From positions 62,001 through 126,000 of the forward strand of contig JAQFVV010012435.1 in assembly GCA_028023455.1 (NCBI GenBank): a stretch of DNA of 64,000 bases, written 5' to 3'. The position numbers and the translations under genes are program-made. The DNA is from Epiperipatus broadwayi. Its lineage: Eukaryota > Onychophora > Udeonychophora > Euonychophora > Peripatidae. The notes under the pieces were generated by a model that had not been told where the DNA came from, did no database searches, and saw nothing but the letters and a program-made list of their open reading frames with translations. Every line of letters begins with the position of its first letter. Position 1 is the first letter of the stretch. Of the stretch, positions 26,111 through 37,334 are shown in pieces.

Positions 26111-26122
26111 ATAAGCATTCAT
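26111..26122. repeat. Target-site duplication of the F1 fragment
   Basis: ATAAGCATTCAT here is repeated exactly at 26236-26247, bracketing 113 bp of F1 sequence. Confidence 0.85.
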
Positions 26123-26235
26123 TAAAACAGGCAAAACTCTCTATATGTATTGCCACTCAGTGCAAGCCAGAGTAATCAATGGATGCCAGATGGCTTGTGC
26201 ATAAAATCCCCATCTAGTGCCTACTCATTGGCTTA
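26123..26235 (+). mobile_element. Short F1 insertion with 12-bp TSD
   Basis: It contains the F1 left segment only (aaaacaggcaaaactctcta through tctagtgcctactcat) and is bracketed by a perfect 12-bp direct repeat. A 12-bp duplication is unusual for TA- or TTAA-type DNA transposons and points to a retro-type or other staggered-cut insertion of a partial copy. Confidence 0.8.
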
Positions 26236-26249
26236 ATAAGCATTCATAC

Positions 26250-27090
26250 AGTGATAATTAATATTAATGAATTTCTTTATCATTTACAGAGTCCTATGAT
26301 TTTGATTGACAGTTCTAATTTAATAATAAATTAAATTAAGCCAAAAGAGAATACTATAAAAATGAGAACAATTGTCAACATTAAAAAAAAAGTATAACAT
26401 TTAAAAGTTCTTGTAGAATAATAATTTTCTTTTTAATGTTAATAAAAAAAATTAAAAAATTCTGGCATTTAATAAAAGAATAATCATTTTTAAAATGAAG
26501 TTTAAATATAATAAAATGAATAAATTGAAATTAATGAAAGTTCTAACAATGCAATAATACCTACAGTAAAAATCTACTGTTGTTTTAAAGCAATGGGACA
26601 GTACATCACTTCTTGAAATATACACACATTGGCTTGTAGTATTTCCCATATTAACACTTGGAGAATTTCTGAAGTGTTGAAGAGGCTAGGTTAAAAATCT
26701 GAATAGATAACTATTTTAGCATTGCATAATTACTGAAACTAAGAAATAATAATAGTTATAAAAATTACTATTTGAATGTGCTGAAGAAAAATGATGATGA
26801 GTTGATGTGTGTACAGTGATCAACTGAAAATCACTTGATAGATAATCAGCTTGATGATTGACAATCTCCAATTAATTCATGCAACCTAGTTAAGCTGAGA
26901 GGTCACAATGTTTATTTACTATGTTGAAATTCTAAAAATAGATCTAATTAAAAATACTTTGGAAAATTCTAGACAAAATAATTATTGCATCATCTTTTAA
27001 AACAATTATTATTTAAAAATAAATTATTATACATTTGAAATTATTTAAAAATAAAAATCACTACAGTAATAAAGAAAATAAATTCATTGT
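26250..27090. other. Non-coding AT-rich DNA
   Basis: No supported feature. The open stretch 26452-26649 (minus) is hydrophobic and low-complexity. Confidence 0.4.
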
Positions 27091-27489
27091 TTAACTACTT
27101 CCGGTTTGTCGGCGTAATTTGCGCACTTGGGTAATCATTTGATGACTTGCTGATGTAAAAAGTATAATCATGACGTCAAAGAAAATATGGCCGTTTTTAG
27201 CTGTATATGTTAGCTTTCAAACGATCTTTATTTCAAAAAAATCGGTTGAAATTTAGATTTTTGGCGAATTTTTTAATCAACCATAGTATTTATTTTTTTG
27301 TTTTTTTGATAATTTTTGTACTTATCACGAAACGATAAAAGACAAAATGCTTTACGGGCTGGATGTGAAATTTTCTCCGGTAAAGCCTATATATCAACGT
27401 AATGATTCGTAAGTAAAAATTTTTAATTTTTTTTTAAATTTTTGGAAAAAATATATTTTTTATTAATTTTAGTTTGTAATTAGTATGTG

Positions 27490-27777
27490 CTAATTTGTAG
27501 TTATATATTTATTTATTTATGCTCATATACAATTCATATTTATCGAAATATTGGTGTGTGTGTAATTATATATTTGTGTTCGTATATGCTCTATAGAATT
27601 CATATTTATCATAATTTTCTAAAGATAGTTTGTAATACATTTATTTATGCTCACATAGAATTCATATTTATCGAAAAATTAGTATGATTTAGTTTGTAAT
27701 TATATATTTACTCGTATAGAATTCATATCGTAATAAATTTATTAGTATATAATTCATATCGTGATTATCTAAAGTTC
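27490..27777 (+). repeat. Degenerate tandem repeat, unit about 60-70 bp
   Basis: Four to five units share the order gtttgtaattatatattta...gctcatatagaattcatatttatcg. Approximate starts are 27493, 27560, 27629, 27692 and 27749, with the last two shortened. A reading frame (27487-27687) crosses it but is low-complexity. Confidence 0.75.
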
Positions 27778-27810
27778 TATCTACAATAATCCTCTTATTT
27801 TTATAAAAAT

Positions 27811-27846
27811 AATGATTTTCAAAAAGTATACTTTTTGAAAATCATT
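27811..27846. repeat. Perfect 36-bp palindrome
   Basis: The 18-base half AATGATTTTCAAAAAGTA is followed directly by its exact reverse complement, without a spacer. Confidence 0.97.
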
Positions 27847-28306
27847 AATTATGTTTATATAATATGTTTTACAAGCAATGGGTTATAAAACTAATAATCA
27901 AATATATACAAACTTTGTATACACAAACATATAATCCAATTCTGAAACTTGTTTATGCTTGATCATGCTTTGCTTTTGCTATATGTTTCATAACATTATT
28001 TTCAAATCTATAGACTATATGCAAATAAATTATATCTGTGGTACAATAAATATAAAAAGATAGCATCACTTCTGTATATAAAGAATATAAACATCACTTG
28101 TGCAGTGCATAAAGAATATAAACACTGGTGACCACAAAGAATATAAACATTATTGTACACAAAAAAATATAAAATGAAGAGATGAAACTCATTTTATCAG
28201 TGGTATAGAAAGTAGTCTACAATTTCTAGTTTTAGACAGACAAGAAGCCAATTGCTATGATAATTTCTTTTGTATCTTTTATTAGGATTAATCTTTTTCT
28301 TTATAG

Positions 28307-28402
28307 ACGCCTTTGACATTTAGAACATTTGGGGTACAAGATAAAAATGAAGAAGTCATATCCGACTTCTTTTGGAGATTGTGAAGCTGTGGATTATCTC
28401 AG
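28307..28402 (+). CDS. Candidate first coding exon (unrecognised)
   Basis: A pyrimidine-rich acceptor (tctttttctttatag) ends at 28306 and a strong donor (CAG/gtaaga) begins at 28403, giving a 96-base exon. Within it, an ATG at 28347 opens a frame encoding MKKSYPTSFGDCEAVDYLR up to the donor. Composition is protein-like and less AT-rich than the surroundings. The codons for the KKS..TSF part form an 8-bp inverted repeat (AAGAAGTC/GACTTCTT). The partner exons were not found. It lies inside the candidate TTAA element, so it might belong to that element. Confidence 0.3.
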
Positions 28403-28744
28403 GTAAGACATATTATACATGTTTAGAAAGATAATTTTGTAAGAAATAGAAAGAAATTATCATTGAAGATGTATTTTGAATTTTAGTTAATGTTAATTTC
28501 CAAATTATGAACAAACAATAAAATAATAATTATTTCGGATGTGAAAATTTCTTTTTTACCTTATTTTTTATATAGTTATCACTATTTATTTTATGCTTAT
28601 TGTTTTCCTTAATGTTTCTAGTTTCTAGCAATGTAATTGTTTTTGCTCTAACATAATTAAAACTGAAGTTATTATGAAAATTGTGTCTCAGGCCAGTATT
28701 TTAAAAAGTTCAATATGGCGGCTTGAAGCTGAAGTAGTTAAATA

Positions 28745-30285
28745 CATTTTCTTCTTTTTTTAAAATTCCTGGAACATTATTCCAATTGTTTTAAAATATC
28801 AAGTATTTAAATTAACTTTAAACATTAATTTTATAACCAGGAAGTACTTTTTAAATTATTAATTGCACTCATGCACTCCACATCCCCTAATATTTAAATA
28901 TTTATCTAGGAATAATAATTTAAAAACTTCAATTAACTATTACATTTGAAAGATAAGATTTGTAATTAAACATTTATAACTATATTTTTAATTAAACTGT
29001 AAATTAATTAGCTATATTATTAAAAATCAAATGACACATTTTATTTAAAACTAGTTTAAATATTTAAAACCTATCTAAATGTTTTAAACCTACTTTAAAG
29101 TTTATTTCTGATATTTTAATAAAAAGTGCAATAACTAAGTTAAGACTATTTTAAGTTTTCTACTATGACATGTGTAAAATTAAGTTATAATTTAATCATA
29201 AATAATAATTTATGATTATGCACTTATAATTACAAAGAAGTTAAATTAATAAGTTTAAAAATTATTGAAATACACGCATATAATATTATTTTAAGTTAAT
29301 ATCTTATAATTGCAACTATGAATTAAATTAATTACAAATGTACTTTAATGATTATTATAGTAATGACATTTATTTACTGGAAAATAAACTATTTCATTTT
29401 TTAAAATTAACTATCACAGAACTTAACATGAAGTTCTAAAGTAAAAATTGAAAGTTACCATGTATATTTGAATGTCATTTGTATTTATTTTGTAATTAAC
29501 TCACTTTATATCATTATACATTTCATCATTTGTAGCCTAGTTTTAAGATATGCTTAAAACTTTTCTTATATCACAACACTTTAAACATCTGAATAAAGAG
29601 ACTTAAAACATCAAATGATTAGCCAGATTCATTTTTGAATACCAAATAATTACACTTTAGTCTATAAGTGCCAAATTTCTGTAGAAATCACATTAAATAA
29701 ATATATGTCTTTACCAATCATTGGTAGGAAATATAACATTAATTATGGTAATCCTGTGTAATATGTAATGTTTTTGCCATTTCTACTCCAGTATATATGG
29801 ATTAATATTTTACCATATTAACAAAATTAATTTACAACAGTACAGATCTTTCATAATAAGTGAATAACAGAAATGTGCACTATTTATTAATCAAAATGGT
29901 GTAAGAATAACTATAAATATGACAAAGGTATTTGGACAGTTGAAGTATTTAAAAACTTATGCATATCATATTTACATGGTAATTGATCATTGATAAATAT
30001 TTATTTTTTTATACAGCATAGTATTTCAGATGTAAACTAATCTTCACACATATGCTGTAGAATGCATATCAATTTATATTAAAGCAGTACATGAGAAAAG
30101 ATCGGTTTACTTCCAAATATATTATAGTAATTATTAAATAGCATACCAATTAATAAAGATTAATTTTTTTATCAAAAATGTCTTCTAAGTATTTTAAAAA
30201 CATCTTGCAAAATATTATCACATGATTTCAACTTGTACAATATTTTTCAGAAGCAAACTTGATTTATATTGATCAATATCTGTTA
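28745..30285. other. Non-coding AT-rich DNA
   Basis: Highly A/T-rich with many short ttaa-type words. No feature supported. Confidence 0.4.
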
Positions 30286-30299
30286 ACTTAGGTAAACTT

Positions 30300-30420
30300 G
30301 AACCACCAATAGATACTAGATAGTTGTAGTGCTTATTAAATCCTTTTTGAGTTATGGCCTTCATCAGTGAGGAACTTTAGACTTGGATCTGATACCTCTG
30401 GAATTTTTTTTACATTCAAT
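30300..30420 (-). repeat. Fragment of the F1 internal region
   Basis: The minus strand contains cagatccaagtctaaagttcctcactgatgaaggccataactc. It matches the F1 internal stretch around 22420-22460 and keeps CTGATGA and the following AGGCC, but loses the GAAAC part. Confidence 0.55.
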
Positions 30421-30424
30421 CCTT

Positions 30425-31510
30425 CTATTCAGCAATTACTTTTTATTTTTTATATATTTAAACAACAATGGATAGGGATTTTTTAGCACTATCATATAGC
30501 ATATATTAATTACTTAAGCTTACAATAGATGGCAGAACCATAGTAATACAAATAGAAATTATTCTTTATAATTCATGTAAGAAATTAATTAAAATATATG
30601 CATATAAACGTTTATCTAATTCAAAAGACGTCCTGTACAAATTAACATGTTGTATGGTACTTTACTGAAAGTTAATAAAAATATTTCCATTTGGTCAATT
30701 AAATAGATATATTGTTCTCTATCCTTGCTTTGGTGCTTGACAAATACATAATTCCTCAAATAATTGACTATGCAATTTATTAATTTAAAAAAAAAATGAC
30801 ATTATTATTAGATAACTTCATATTATTGATAGAACCTACAAGCAGATTTTAATAAAAATTAAATATCAACATTTAATAAATAAAACTTTAAAAATGTTGG
30901 CTGCCGTACTCTGAAATTATTAAATATATATTCAGTATTCAATAAATAAATAAATGGTAATAAATTACCTAATCTTAATGATTTATTAAATGGCACTATC
31001 TCATAAAAATATAACACTGATATAAATATTTATCTGAAATAGAATTTCATTAATAATACAGTGCATAAAACATTAGATATTTTAAAAATACTGTTCAAAT
31101 AAAGTATTAAAACAGTCTGGCTTAAGATATTTCCCTGAATAAATATTAAATGAATTATTAATTTTAAGTTCTGCTTACTGCTTCAACAATGGTTTCTAAA
31201 ATTCAAATGAAGAATAAATCTCATAAGTTCGTGCTCTTTCTTAATGTAATCGCTAAGAATAATTATCAGGTATTATTATAATTTCTTAATTCTATATTTC
31301 AACGCTACATTCTAATTATAACTACATTAAAAAAAATGAAATGCTTAGTTTCTTGGGTAGTCACGTGACTTTCAAGCATCACCGTTGGTAGATTGTCCTT
31401 TGTGAATACTCTATCGTTTGAAAACCATTTCATTGACAGTAGTGATTTTACAATAGTTGTAAGTCAAGTAAAGTTTTATTTTTTATCTGTGCATAAATGT
31501 AGTAAAAGTA
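30425..31510. other. Non-coding AT-rich DNA
   Basis: No supported gene. From about 31330 to 31460 the sequence is less AT-rich (tagtcacgtgactttcaagc) but no exon can be drawn. Confidence 0.4.
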
Positions 31511-31514
31511 AAAC

Positions 31515-32215
31515 GTACTGGGATGCATACATCTAATTAATGAAGACCCCACCAATCTCACCACTGCTAACCCTTCCCAATCATTCAATCATTAAAAAGT
31601 TTAAATGGTGGCATCTAAAGCCAAAAATTTTAGGTTTTTTGATTAAAATAAACCTGAATACTCTGCCCACATGTCATTTCCTAGTCTTTTGTAGAGGCTT
31701 CTCAGGCTTGGACCTGATCTGCCCTTTATGTAAATGGAATGATGACACCATGATACATATTCTGAACCATTGTACCTCACTTCAATGGGACAGAGACTTT
31801 ATCACATCCATATACAAAACTAGAATGCCTTTCCTCAGTGGACTGATTTCTAGCATAGCTAATGGGATCTTTCCATCCATAAGAATCATAACCTTTCTGC
31901 TGTTTGCCTATTGGTCAACTAGGTGCACTTTCATTTATGGCCACACCTTGCTTGACCGTAAGAAATTACTTCTGGAAAAACTTCAGGCCATCAAAAACAG
32001 AGATGAAAAACTAGCTCCAACATATATCTTCAATGCTACATGGAGCCTTGTAGTAATGGACAATTTGTGATTGAACAGTTGATTTTTTACACCCAGACCG
32101 TAGGTATTGGGTTATGTAACCTTTTTTAATAGTTTCTGTTAACAACATAACTCTGTTACTGCTATAATGTAATTCTTTGAGCTCACAATAAAATTTCTTG
32201 ATAAAAAAAAAAAAA
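31515..32215 (+). mobile_element. 5'-truncated CCHC-type LINE, young-looking copy
   Basis: Homology with the minus-strand element at 4.8-6.3 kb begins near tactgggatgcatac and runs to a 3' UTR with ttgagctcacaataaaatttcttgat and an A-tail (32202-32214). The coding part is uninterrupted, unlike the other copy. Flanking direct repeats were not convincingly found. Confidence 0.9.
31540..32070 (+). CDS. C-terminal fragment of LINE ORF2 with CCHC knuckle
   Basis: 176 codons are open to the natural stop. The region contains the zinc-knuckle-like C61-x2-C64-x8-H73-x4-C78 (CPLC....HILNHC). Upstream is FLIKINLNTLPTCHF, and a C-terminal helix-rich tail with WSTRCTFIYG ends in VVMDNL. In LINE proteins this domain follows the reverse transcriptase and is thought to contribute to nucleic-acid binding during target-primed reverse transcription. 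The annotated methionine is internal. The endonuclease and RT are missing through 5' truncation, so the fragment cannot mobilise itself. Polymerase and maturation signals other than the AATAAA are not evident. Confidence 0.88.
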   Translation: MKTPPISPLLTLPNHSIIKKFKWWHLKPKILGFLIKINLNTLPTCHFLVFCRGFSGLDLICPLCKWNDDTMIHILNHCTSLQWDRDFITSIYKTRMPFLSGLISSIANGIFPSIRIITFLLFAYWSTRCTFIYGHTLLDRKKLLLEKLQAIKNRDEKLAPTYIFNATWSLVVMDNL

Positions 32216-32219
32216 CTAA

Positions 32220-33125
32220 AAAGATAGGTATTACGCATGCGTCTAATGTGTTAAGTTGTAGACATTTTTTTTTCCGGTAGAATTTTCAAAATGATAATGT
32301 TATATATAATTTATTTTTTTTCTATAAAATTTTTAATTAAAAAAAAAAATATATAGAAGAAAAATCATTGAAGATCCGTGCTAAATGGGAATTTTAAAAT
32401 GGCTTAATAGATACTTTTAAATTATATACAATATTAATTGTTATATATTATAACACAGCAAATGTACAATCACTTTTTCTTTTAAAATATATATGTTAAT
32501 ATTAATTGTCTTGATAAATTATTTCAAATTTATTCTTCAGAAACTTAAAATATTTTTGATAATAAACGATTTCTTTTTTCAGTACAAAATTAATTATATT
32601 TTTTAATATTAATCTGTAAAAAAAAAGATCATATATATATATTGTATATATTTGTGTATAATTATGCATGCTATAGCTGGTACTGAAACTAGCCATAAAT
32701 ATATTTATATGTATGGGGGGGGGGAAACAAGAGAAAGTTTTCCTAATAGTTATTTCCCTTTATAGAAATCAATAGATTAATATCAGTAAAATAGATTTTA
32801 TTTTAATTAAACTAAATGAAAAAGAATTCTAAGATAAAATATATTAAAACTAGAAAATACAGATTTATTTAATTAAAGAAATAAAAGAAAAAGAAAACAA
32901 GGTTTAATTGCTCCTGAATATTTTGATATTTCATTATAACAGAGTTAATAAATACTTAAAGTGTAATTAACATGTATTACGAAATTAAAGTAATAATAAA
33001 AGATAAGCCAAGAATTTATGTGCCAGATGAACATCACTATGTCTGGGTAATAAGAAAATATCTTTCAACAAGATTTAAGATCCTTTTATTTTCTCTTTAA
33101 GTTAGGAATAGAAACACTAGTAGGC
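32220..33125. other. Non-coding AT-rich DNA
   Basis: There is a G-run near 32716-32724. The open stretch 32502-32696 (minus) is low-complexity. Nothing else was recognised. Confidence 0.4.
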
Positions 33126-33130
33126 AAAAC

Positions 33131-33299
33131 AATGAGGATTGCCAATTCCTCTACAAGCTTTATGATAAATGCTTAGCCAGAGCCAGCACTTAAAATATTT
33201 CTGTCAGGAACCCCCCCCCCCCACCAACCTCTGACCATGGTTTCGTGCTTTGGCTAAGCATTTATCATAAACCTTGTAGAGGAATTGGCAATCCTCATT
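33131..33299. mobile_element. Foldback element, 49-bp near-perfect arms, C-rich loop
   Basis: The arm 33131-33179 (AATGAGGATTGCCAATTCCT...) is inverse to 33251-33299 with perhaps one mismatch. The 71-base loop contains a run of about 14 C. There is no coding capacity and no other copy in the window. Confidence 0.9.
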
Positions 33300-33424
33300 G
33301 CTTATAACTTACAAGCTTAAGAGATAGGGTCATGTGATCTATGACTCTTATTTTGATTAGTAGGCAAAGTCTTTAAAAACCCATATTGTCGTTATGAATT
33401 ACCCTATGTAGTTTGATGTAATTG

Positions 33425-33515
33425 GGGTCAGGAGGTCCCAAAATTGATTCTGATGATTGCAGGTCTGACCCTCAAACTTATTATAAACTCTTGCATAATA
33501 AGTTCAAGCACCAGA
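33425..33515 (+). mobile_element. Candidate SINE, second family, copy 2
   Basis: ttggggtcaggaggtccc...caggtctgaccctcaaacttattataaactcttgcataataag aligns with 11320-11405. It is decayed and its ends are undefined. Confidence 0.4.
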
Positions 33516-33529
33516 CCTGAAACAATAAT

Positions 33530-34985
33530 GCCATATGTCATTTTTTGATTGGGAAATCAGAAAGCAAAAAACCATGACTATTATATATTATATCCTGTGA
33601 AGATGATGAGTACATTCTGTTATATAAATATCTTTACCATAAGGACTAAACTTCCAGTGTATTCTTGTTCTGACTTTTCCACAATGTTATGATTAAATAG
33701 AAAGAGAGTGCTCTAAATACTGCCCTATGATACAATAAAATCTGGAAGTAAACCTTACCACTAAAGAATATTTGAGGTCATCCACAACATCCAGTTACCA
33801 AAGGATAAGAATCATCAAAATAATATAAAAGAAAAAAAAATTAGATAAAATAAAAGATTAATACTGGATCTGTGGTAATTGTAAGGAAATGGATCAAACA
33901 CAATGAATTTATCCATCTAAATTTGAAATGGTATATAATTAATTTATCATATAATCATTCAATCTTCTAAAGCATATAAAGTAAAAATAAACCAAAACAC
34001 TAATCAAACTAAATGTTTGCAGTTTGAAGCAATATAAAATCAAAAGCCCTGTCATAATTTTTCTAATATACATAAAATAAAGTAGACCAGAAAACTGGTC
34101 AAACTGAATGAATTAATAAGCTTGAAACCTAACATATAAAATATTATATCTAAAAAAATATAAAATATTATAATATATTTCTGTAAATATTAATTTTTTT
34201 ACTTTACAAATCTGCACCAACAATTTTTCTTTTTAATTTTTTGTTTTAATATACATCTTGTTTTAATTTTAATATGTCGTGAGTTCGATAAACCTTGGAG
34301 GTGACATGTTAGTTCAGTGAATCAAATATAACCAATTACTGTTATATATAAAAAAGGAAAATTATACAAATGCTTACTGATATATAAATTTCCTTCATTG
34401 AATAATGATTATGCTGCATAATTAGGACTGATTAAATTATGAGAGCATAATAGAATTAACTTGTTAATTTATTGCAAATAGTCTCTTCTTTTTATTCTAT
34501 GACATCCTTGCACAAATGTCTATGTAGTTGTAGTACTGACATAAATGTTAGCTTTTATTTTTTTCATTGATTGGGATAAACAATTATTCAAATTGCTTGG
34601 ATCAACCAAATTGGTAACCTTGAAATTATTATCATATTTACCTGAGCTAATTGTGGATAAATAGATAAATAAATAAATTTAACATCATTAAAATGAGGGA
34701 GGGGTTTAAACCATTTTATGGATGTTCATAATTAAGGAAGAACATCTTAGTCTCTAATAATGACAGATCTATTATAAATAAATATTCATAGTAACCAGAA
34801 ATGATCCCCTCTTTAATTTGAACCAATTTTATGCGAATGGTGATCAAGAAGTATGATGTAGGCTTGTCAATAACTAGTTTGATCATTATGAACAGTTTGG
34901 TATGTTCATACTAAATATACTGACTTTAATCAATCCCAATGTCCATTAACCCTTGTGAGTGAAATCTGTGTACTTTATAACAATA
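33530..34985. other. Non-coding AT-rich DNA
   Basis: No supported feature. Confidence 0.4.
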
Positions 34986-34991
34986 AGACTA

Positions 34992-35095
34992 CCAAACTCT
35001 CCATACAGTAGTGCCACCAAGTGCAAGTCTTTTGCATGGAGAGTTTGGAACTCTTATTAACAGCATGTGTATGCATACAAAATGGTGATCATGTG
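34992..35095. mobile_element. F1 family fragment with small hairpin
   Basis: CCAAACTCTCCAT (34992-35004) is exactly inverse to 35036-35048. The loop contains cagtagtgccaccaagtgcaag, an F1 segment. F1's outer terminus follows in inverse (aatggtgatcatgtgat, about 35081-35097). It is a miniature version of the foldback copies. Confidence 0.7.
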
Positions 35096-35507
35096 ATATT
35101 TTGATGGTTTTTACTTTACAATAAGTGTACAAAATGGAGTTATACAGAGTTCCCATTACAATGCCTGTATATAAATTGGCCAAATTCATTTAGTAATTAT
35201 TTTATATTTTTTCTTTATAAATATTATTAATTAAATATTTAAAACGAAGCCATTGTATAATGTAATATTTATTTTGTTAATTAAACAGAGAAGTATTCTA
35301 ATTTTTACAAAACTAAAAAAAAAACTATTATAAATAATAATCATTAAGTACTCTTGCATGTTAATTTATTAAATTTTTTTATATAGAATAATTTAAAATT
35401 ATGAATAGATTTCCTTTTTTAAAACTTGCTATCAAAATGTACAATTTATGAATAAATTAATAATTAATAACTTTCAAAATATTTAAATTTTTTATTTTAT
35501 AATAATT

Positions 35508-35690
35508 AGGATTCCAAGAGATTTAAAAGACCCAGAAAAAACCCACATGTGAGATGGATGGATTAAATAAGAAAGTGTAGGAGAATGATGTGGAGAAGAG
35601 AGGCCAGAGATCGGAGAAAATGGATTAAACTTGGAGTTCTTCATCCTGCAATGGATTGATAATGGCTGACAATAATGATAATGATATTTT
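35508..35690 (+). mobile_element. RTE-like LINE 3' end, copy 3
   Basis: One frame encodes PRKNPHVRWMD (stop) IRK, and nearby REARDRRKWIKLGVLHPAM, then a GATAATGATAAT-type tail. These are the PR..RP..RW.D.IR and W..DR..W landmarks of RTE-like C-termini. Confidence 0.78.
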
Positions 35691-35699
35691 TGTCTCTGT

Positions 35700-36515
35700 T
35701 TTATTGTTTTTTAATATATGTTATTTTTATGCAATATTTAATATTTTATATAACCCAATTTTATTGTAAAAGTTTTGTATTTTTATTCAAATTCATAAAA
35801 AAATTCACATGGCATATCAACAGTTAAAAATGTATTTACTATGAAATAGGATTTAGTTCATGCATGTTAGGTAATAAAATATTTTCATTAATTAATATAT
35901 AGAGAGATTAACAAAAAATTATATTCCTCTTCCAACTTAGATTATTTTTTATTTCATTATGCCTTTATTTCAGAACAAGTGTTTTACAAATATAAACATT
36001 TAAGATAAGTAATTAGAATTATGTAAATGTGTACATATTATTTATTGTGATCCTTATCACATTAATAGTATTCCAATCTAATATACAGTTAAATAATATC
36101 CAAGACAAACAAGAACAACCCTATATTCTTTTACAAAAATATCCTAATTAATACAATCTATATTTTTCAAAATAGATTTTTACATGTGGAAACTAAATTC
36201 ATGTAATTACTTCATGTGTTTAGAAAAATTCAAATAATTCATCTATTAGTTAGAACACACAAGTATAATGTTTCAAGTGGTAATATTCTTTTTCCTTCTT
36301 CAGGGGTTTCTGACCTGAGAGATATTAGTACTAGCATGGAGAGTGAACTAGTGACTTTTAGATTAATGAATATTGCATTTTAAATGAACCTGTAATTAAT
36401 TAAGCTATTCTGATAAATATAACTTTATTAAATTAATATTATATTTAATTGCATTGTTAATTTGTTACAAACATCATGAGATAGTAATTACTCTTTCTTA
36501 TTGCATTTCCAAATG
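35700..36515. other. Non-coding AT-rich DNA
   Basis: No supported feature. The open frame beginning at 36454 reads into the hairpin below and is an artefact. Confidence 0.4.
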
Positions 36516-36520
36516 TGTAC

Positions 36521-36782
36521 CATATAATACTAAATCATCCATGCACTTTACTACTGTTACACAATACTTTATGTACCACCCTCTTTTACAGTTTATAGTT
36601 TTGATTGCCCCAGCAATCTTCTTCAGAACTTTTTTATCTCCTAACTTCAACTTCTAAATTAGGAGATAGAAAAGTTCTGAAGAAGATTGCTGGGGCAATC
36701 AAAACTGTAAACTGTAAAAGAGAGTAGTAAATAAAGCATTGTGTAACAGTAGTAAAGTGCATTGATGATTTAGTATTATATG
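36521..36782. mobile_element. Large hairpin: two inverted family B copies
   Basis: The left arm 36521-36644 and right arm 36659-36782 are inverse over about 124 bases with few mismatches, with a 14-base loop (36645-36658). Each arm is a family B unit carrying TTCTGAAGAAGATTGCTGGG and then GGCAATCAAAACTGTAAACTG, followed by AATAAAGC. Compare the single copy at 24425-24520 and a diverged inverted pair at about 60100-60260. Confidence 0.92.
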
Positions 36783-36789
36783 ATATAAT

Positions 36790-37315
36790 TTTTGCTGACA
36801 TCTTAATGCCATTTTTTTATGATCTATATTGTTTAAATGATTGATAGATTATTGCTTTTACTTTTACTTGTAAATGTAAAACATGCAGCAACTTTTGATA
36901 AATTGCAGAATTTTTCTAAAGACATGTTTAAAAACACTCTTCATCTTGTATTAAATAATACCAGTTTGTTTAAATAGTGCAAATGATTTATCACTTGAGA
37001 AATCATAAAACATTTGAATATTGAATGTTCCAAAGCTGATCTACAATCGTGGGCATTTACTTCTAACAATTATCTACACATGACGTCATAAGTCAGTTCA
37101 TTTGAAATTAAAAATATTTTTTAGAAATTATTAGTTATTGTGGTTTTAATTGCAACACAGTTAATAAACAATTGGAATTAATAATAATAATAATTTTTAG
37201 ATATTATTTTGTTGCTATATTGTAGTTCAAATACATGGTCCTTAATATGTAATTTGGCCAGATACACCTAATTAGAGTCACAAATCCCTGCTATGTGTTT
37301 GTTAATGTAAAATGA
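36790..37315. other. Non-coding AT-rich DNA
   Basis: No supported feature. A TGACGTCA-type site is at 37081. Confidence 0.4.
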
Positions 37316-37334
37316 ATTTAATTTATTAATGATT

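Larger units (their letters stand above)
27095..28737. mobile_element. Candidate TTAA-flanked (piggyBac-like) element
   Basis: TTAA lies at 27091-27094 and 28738-28741. Immediately inside are CTACTTCCGG and its counterpart CTACTTCAGC in inverse orientation. Seven bases are identical, and similarity continues weakly. TTAA duplication is the hallmark of piggyBac-superfamily insertion. The interior has no transposase I can recognise. It holds a GC-richer segment with a TGACGTCA-like site and ATATGGCCG, a roughly 65-bp tandem repeat, a 36-bp palindrome and a candidate exon. TTAA is common in such DNA, so chance is possible. Confidence 0.45.
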
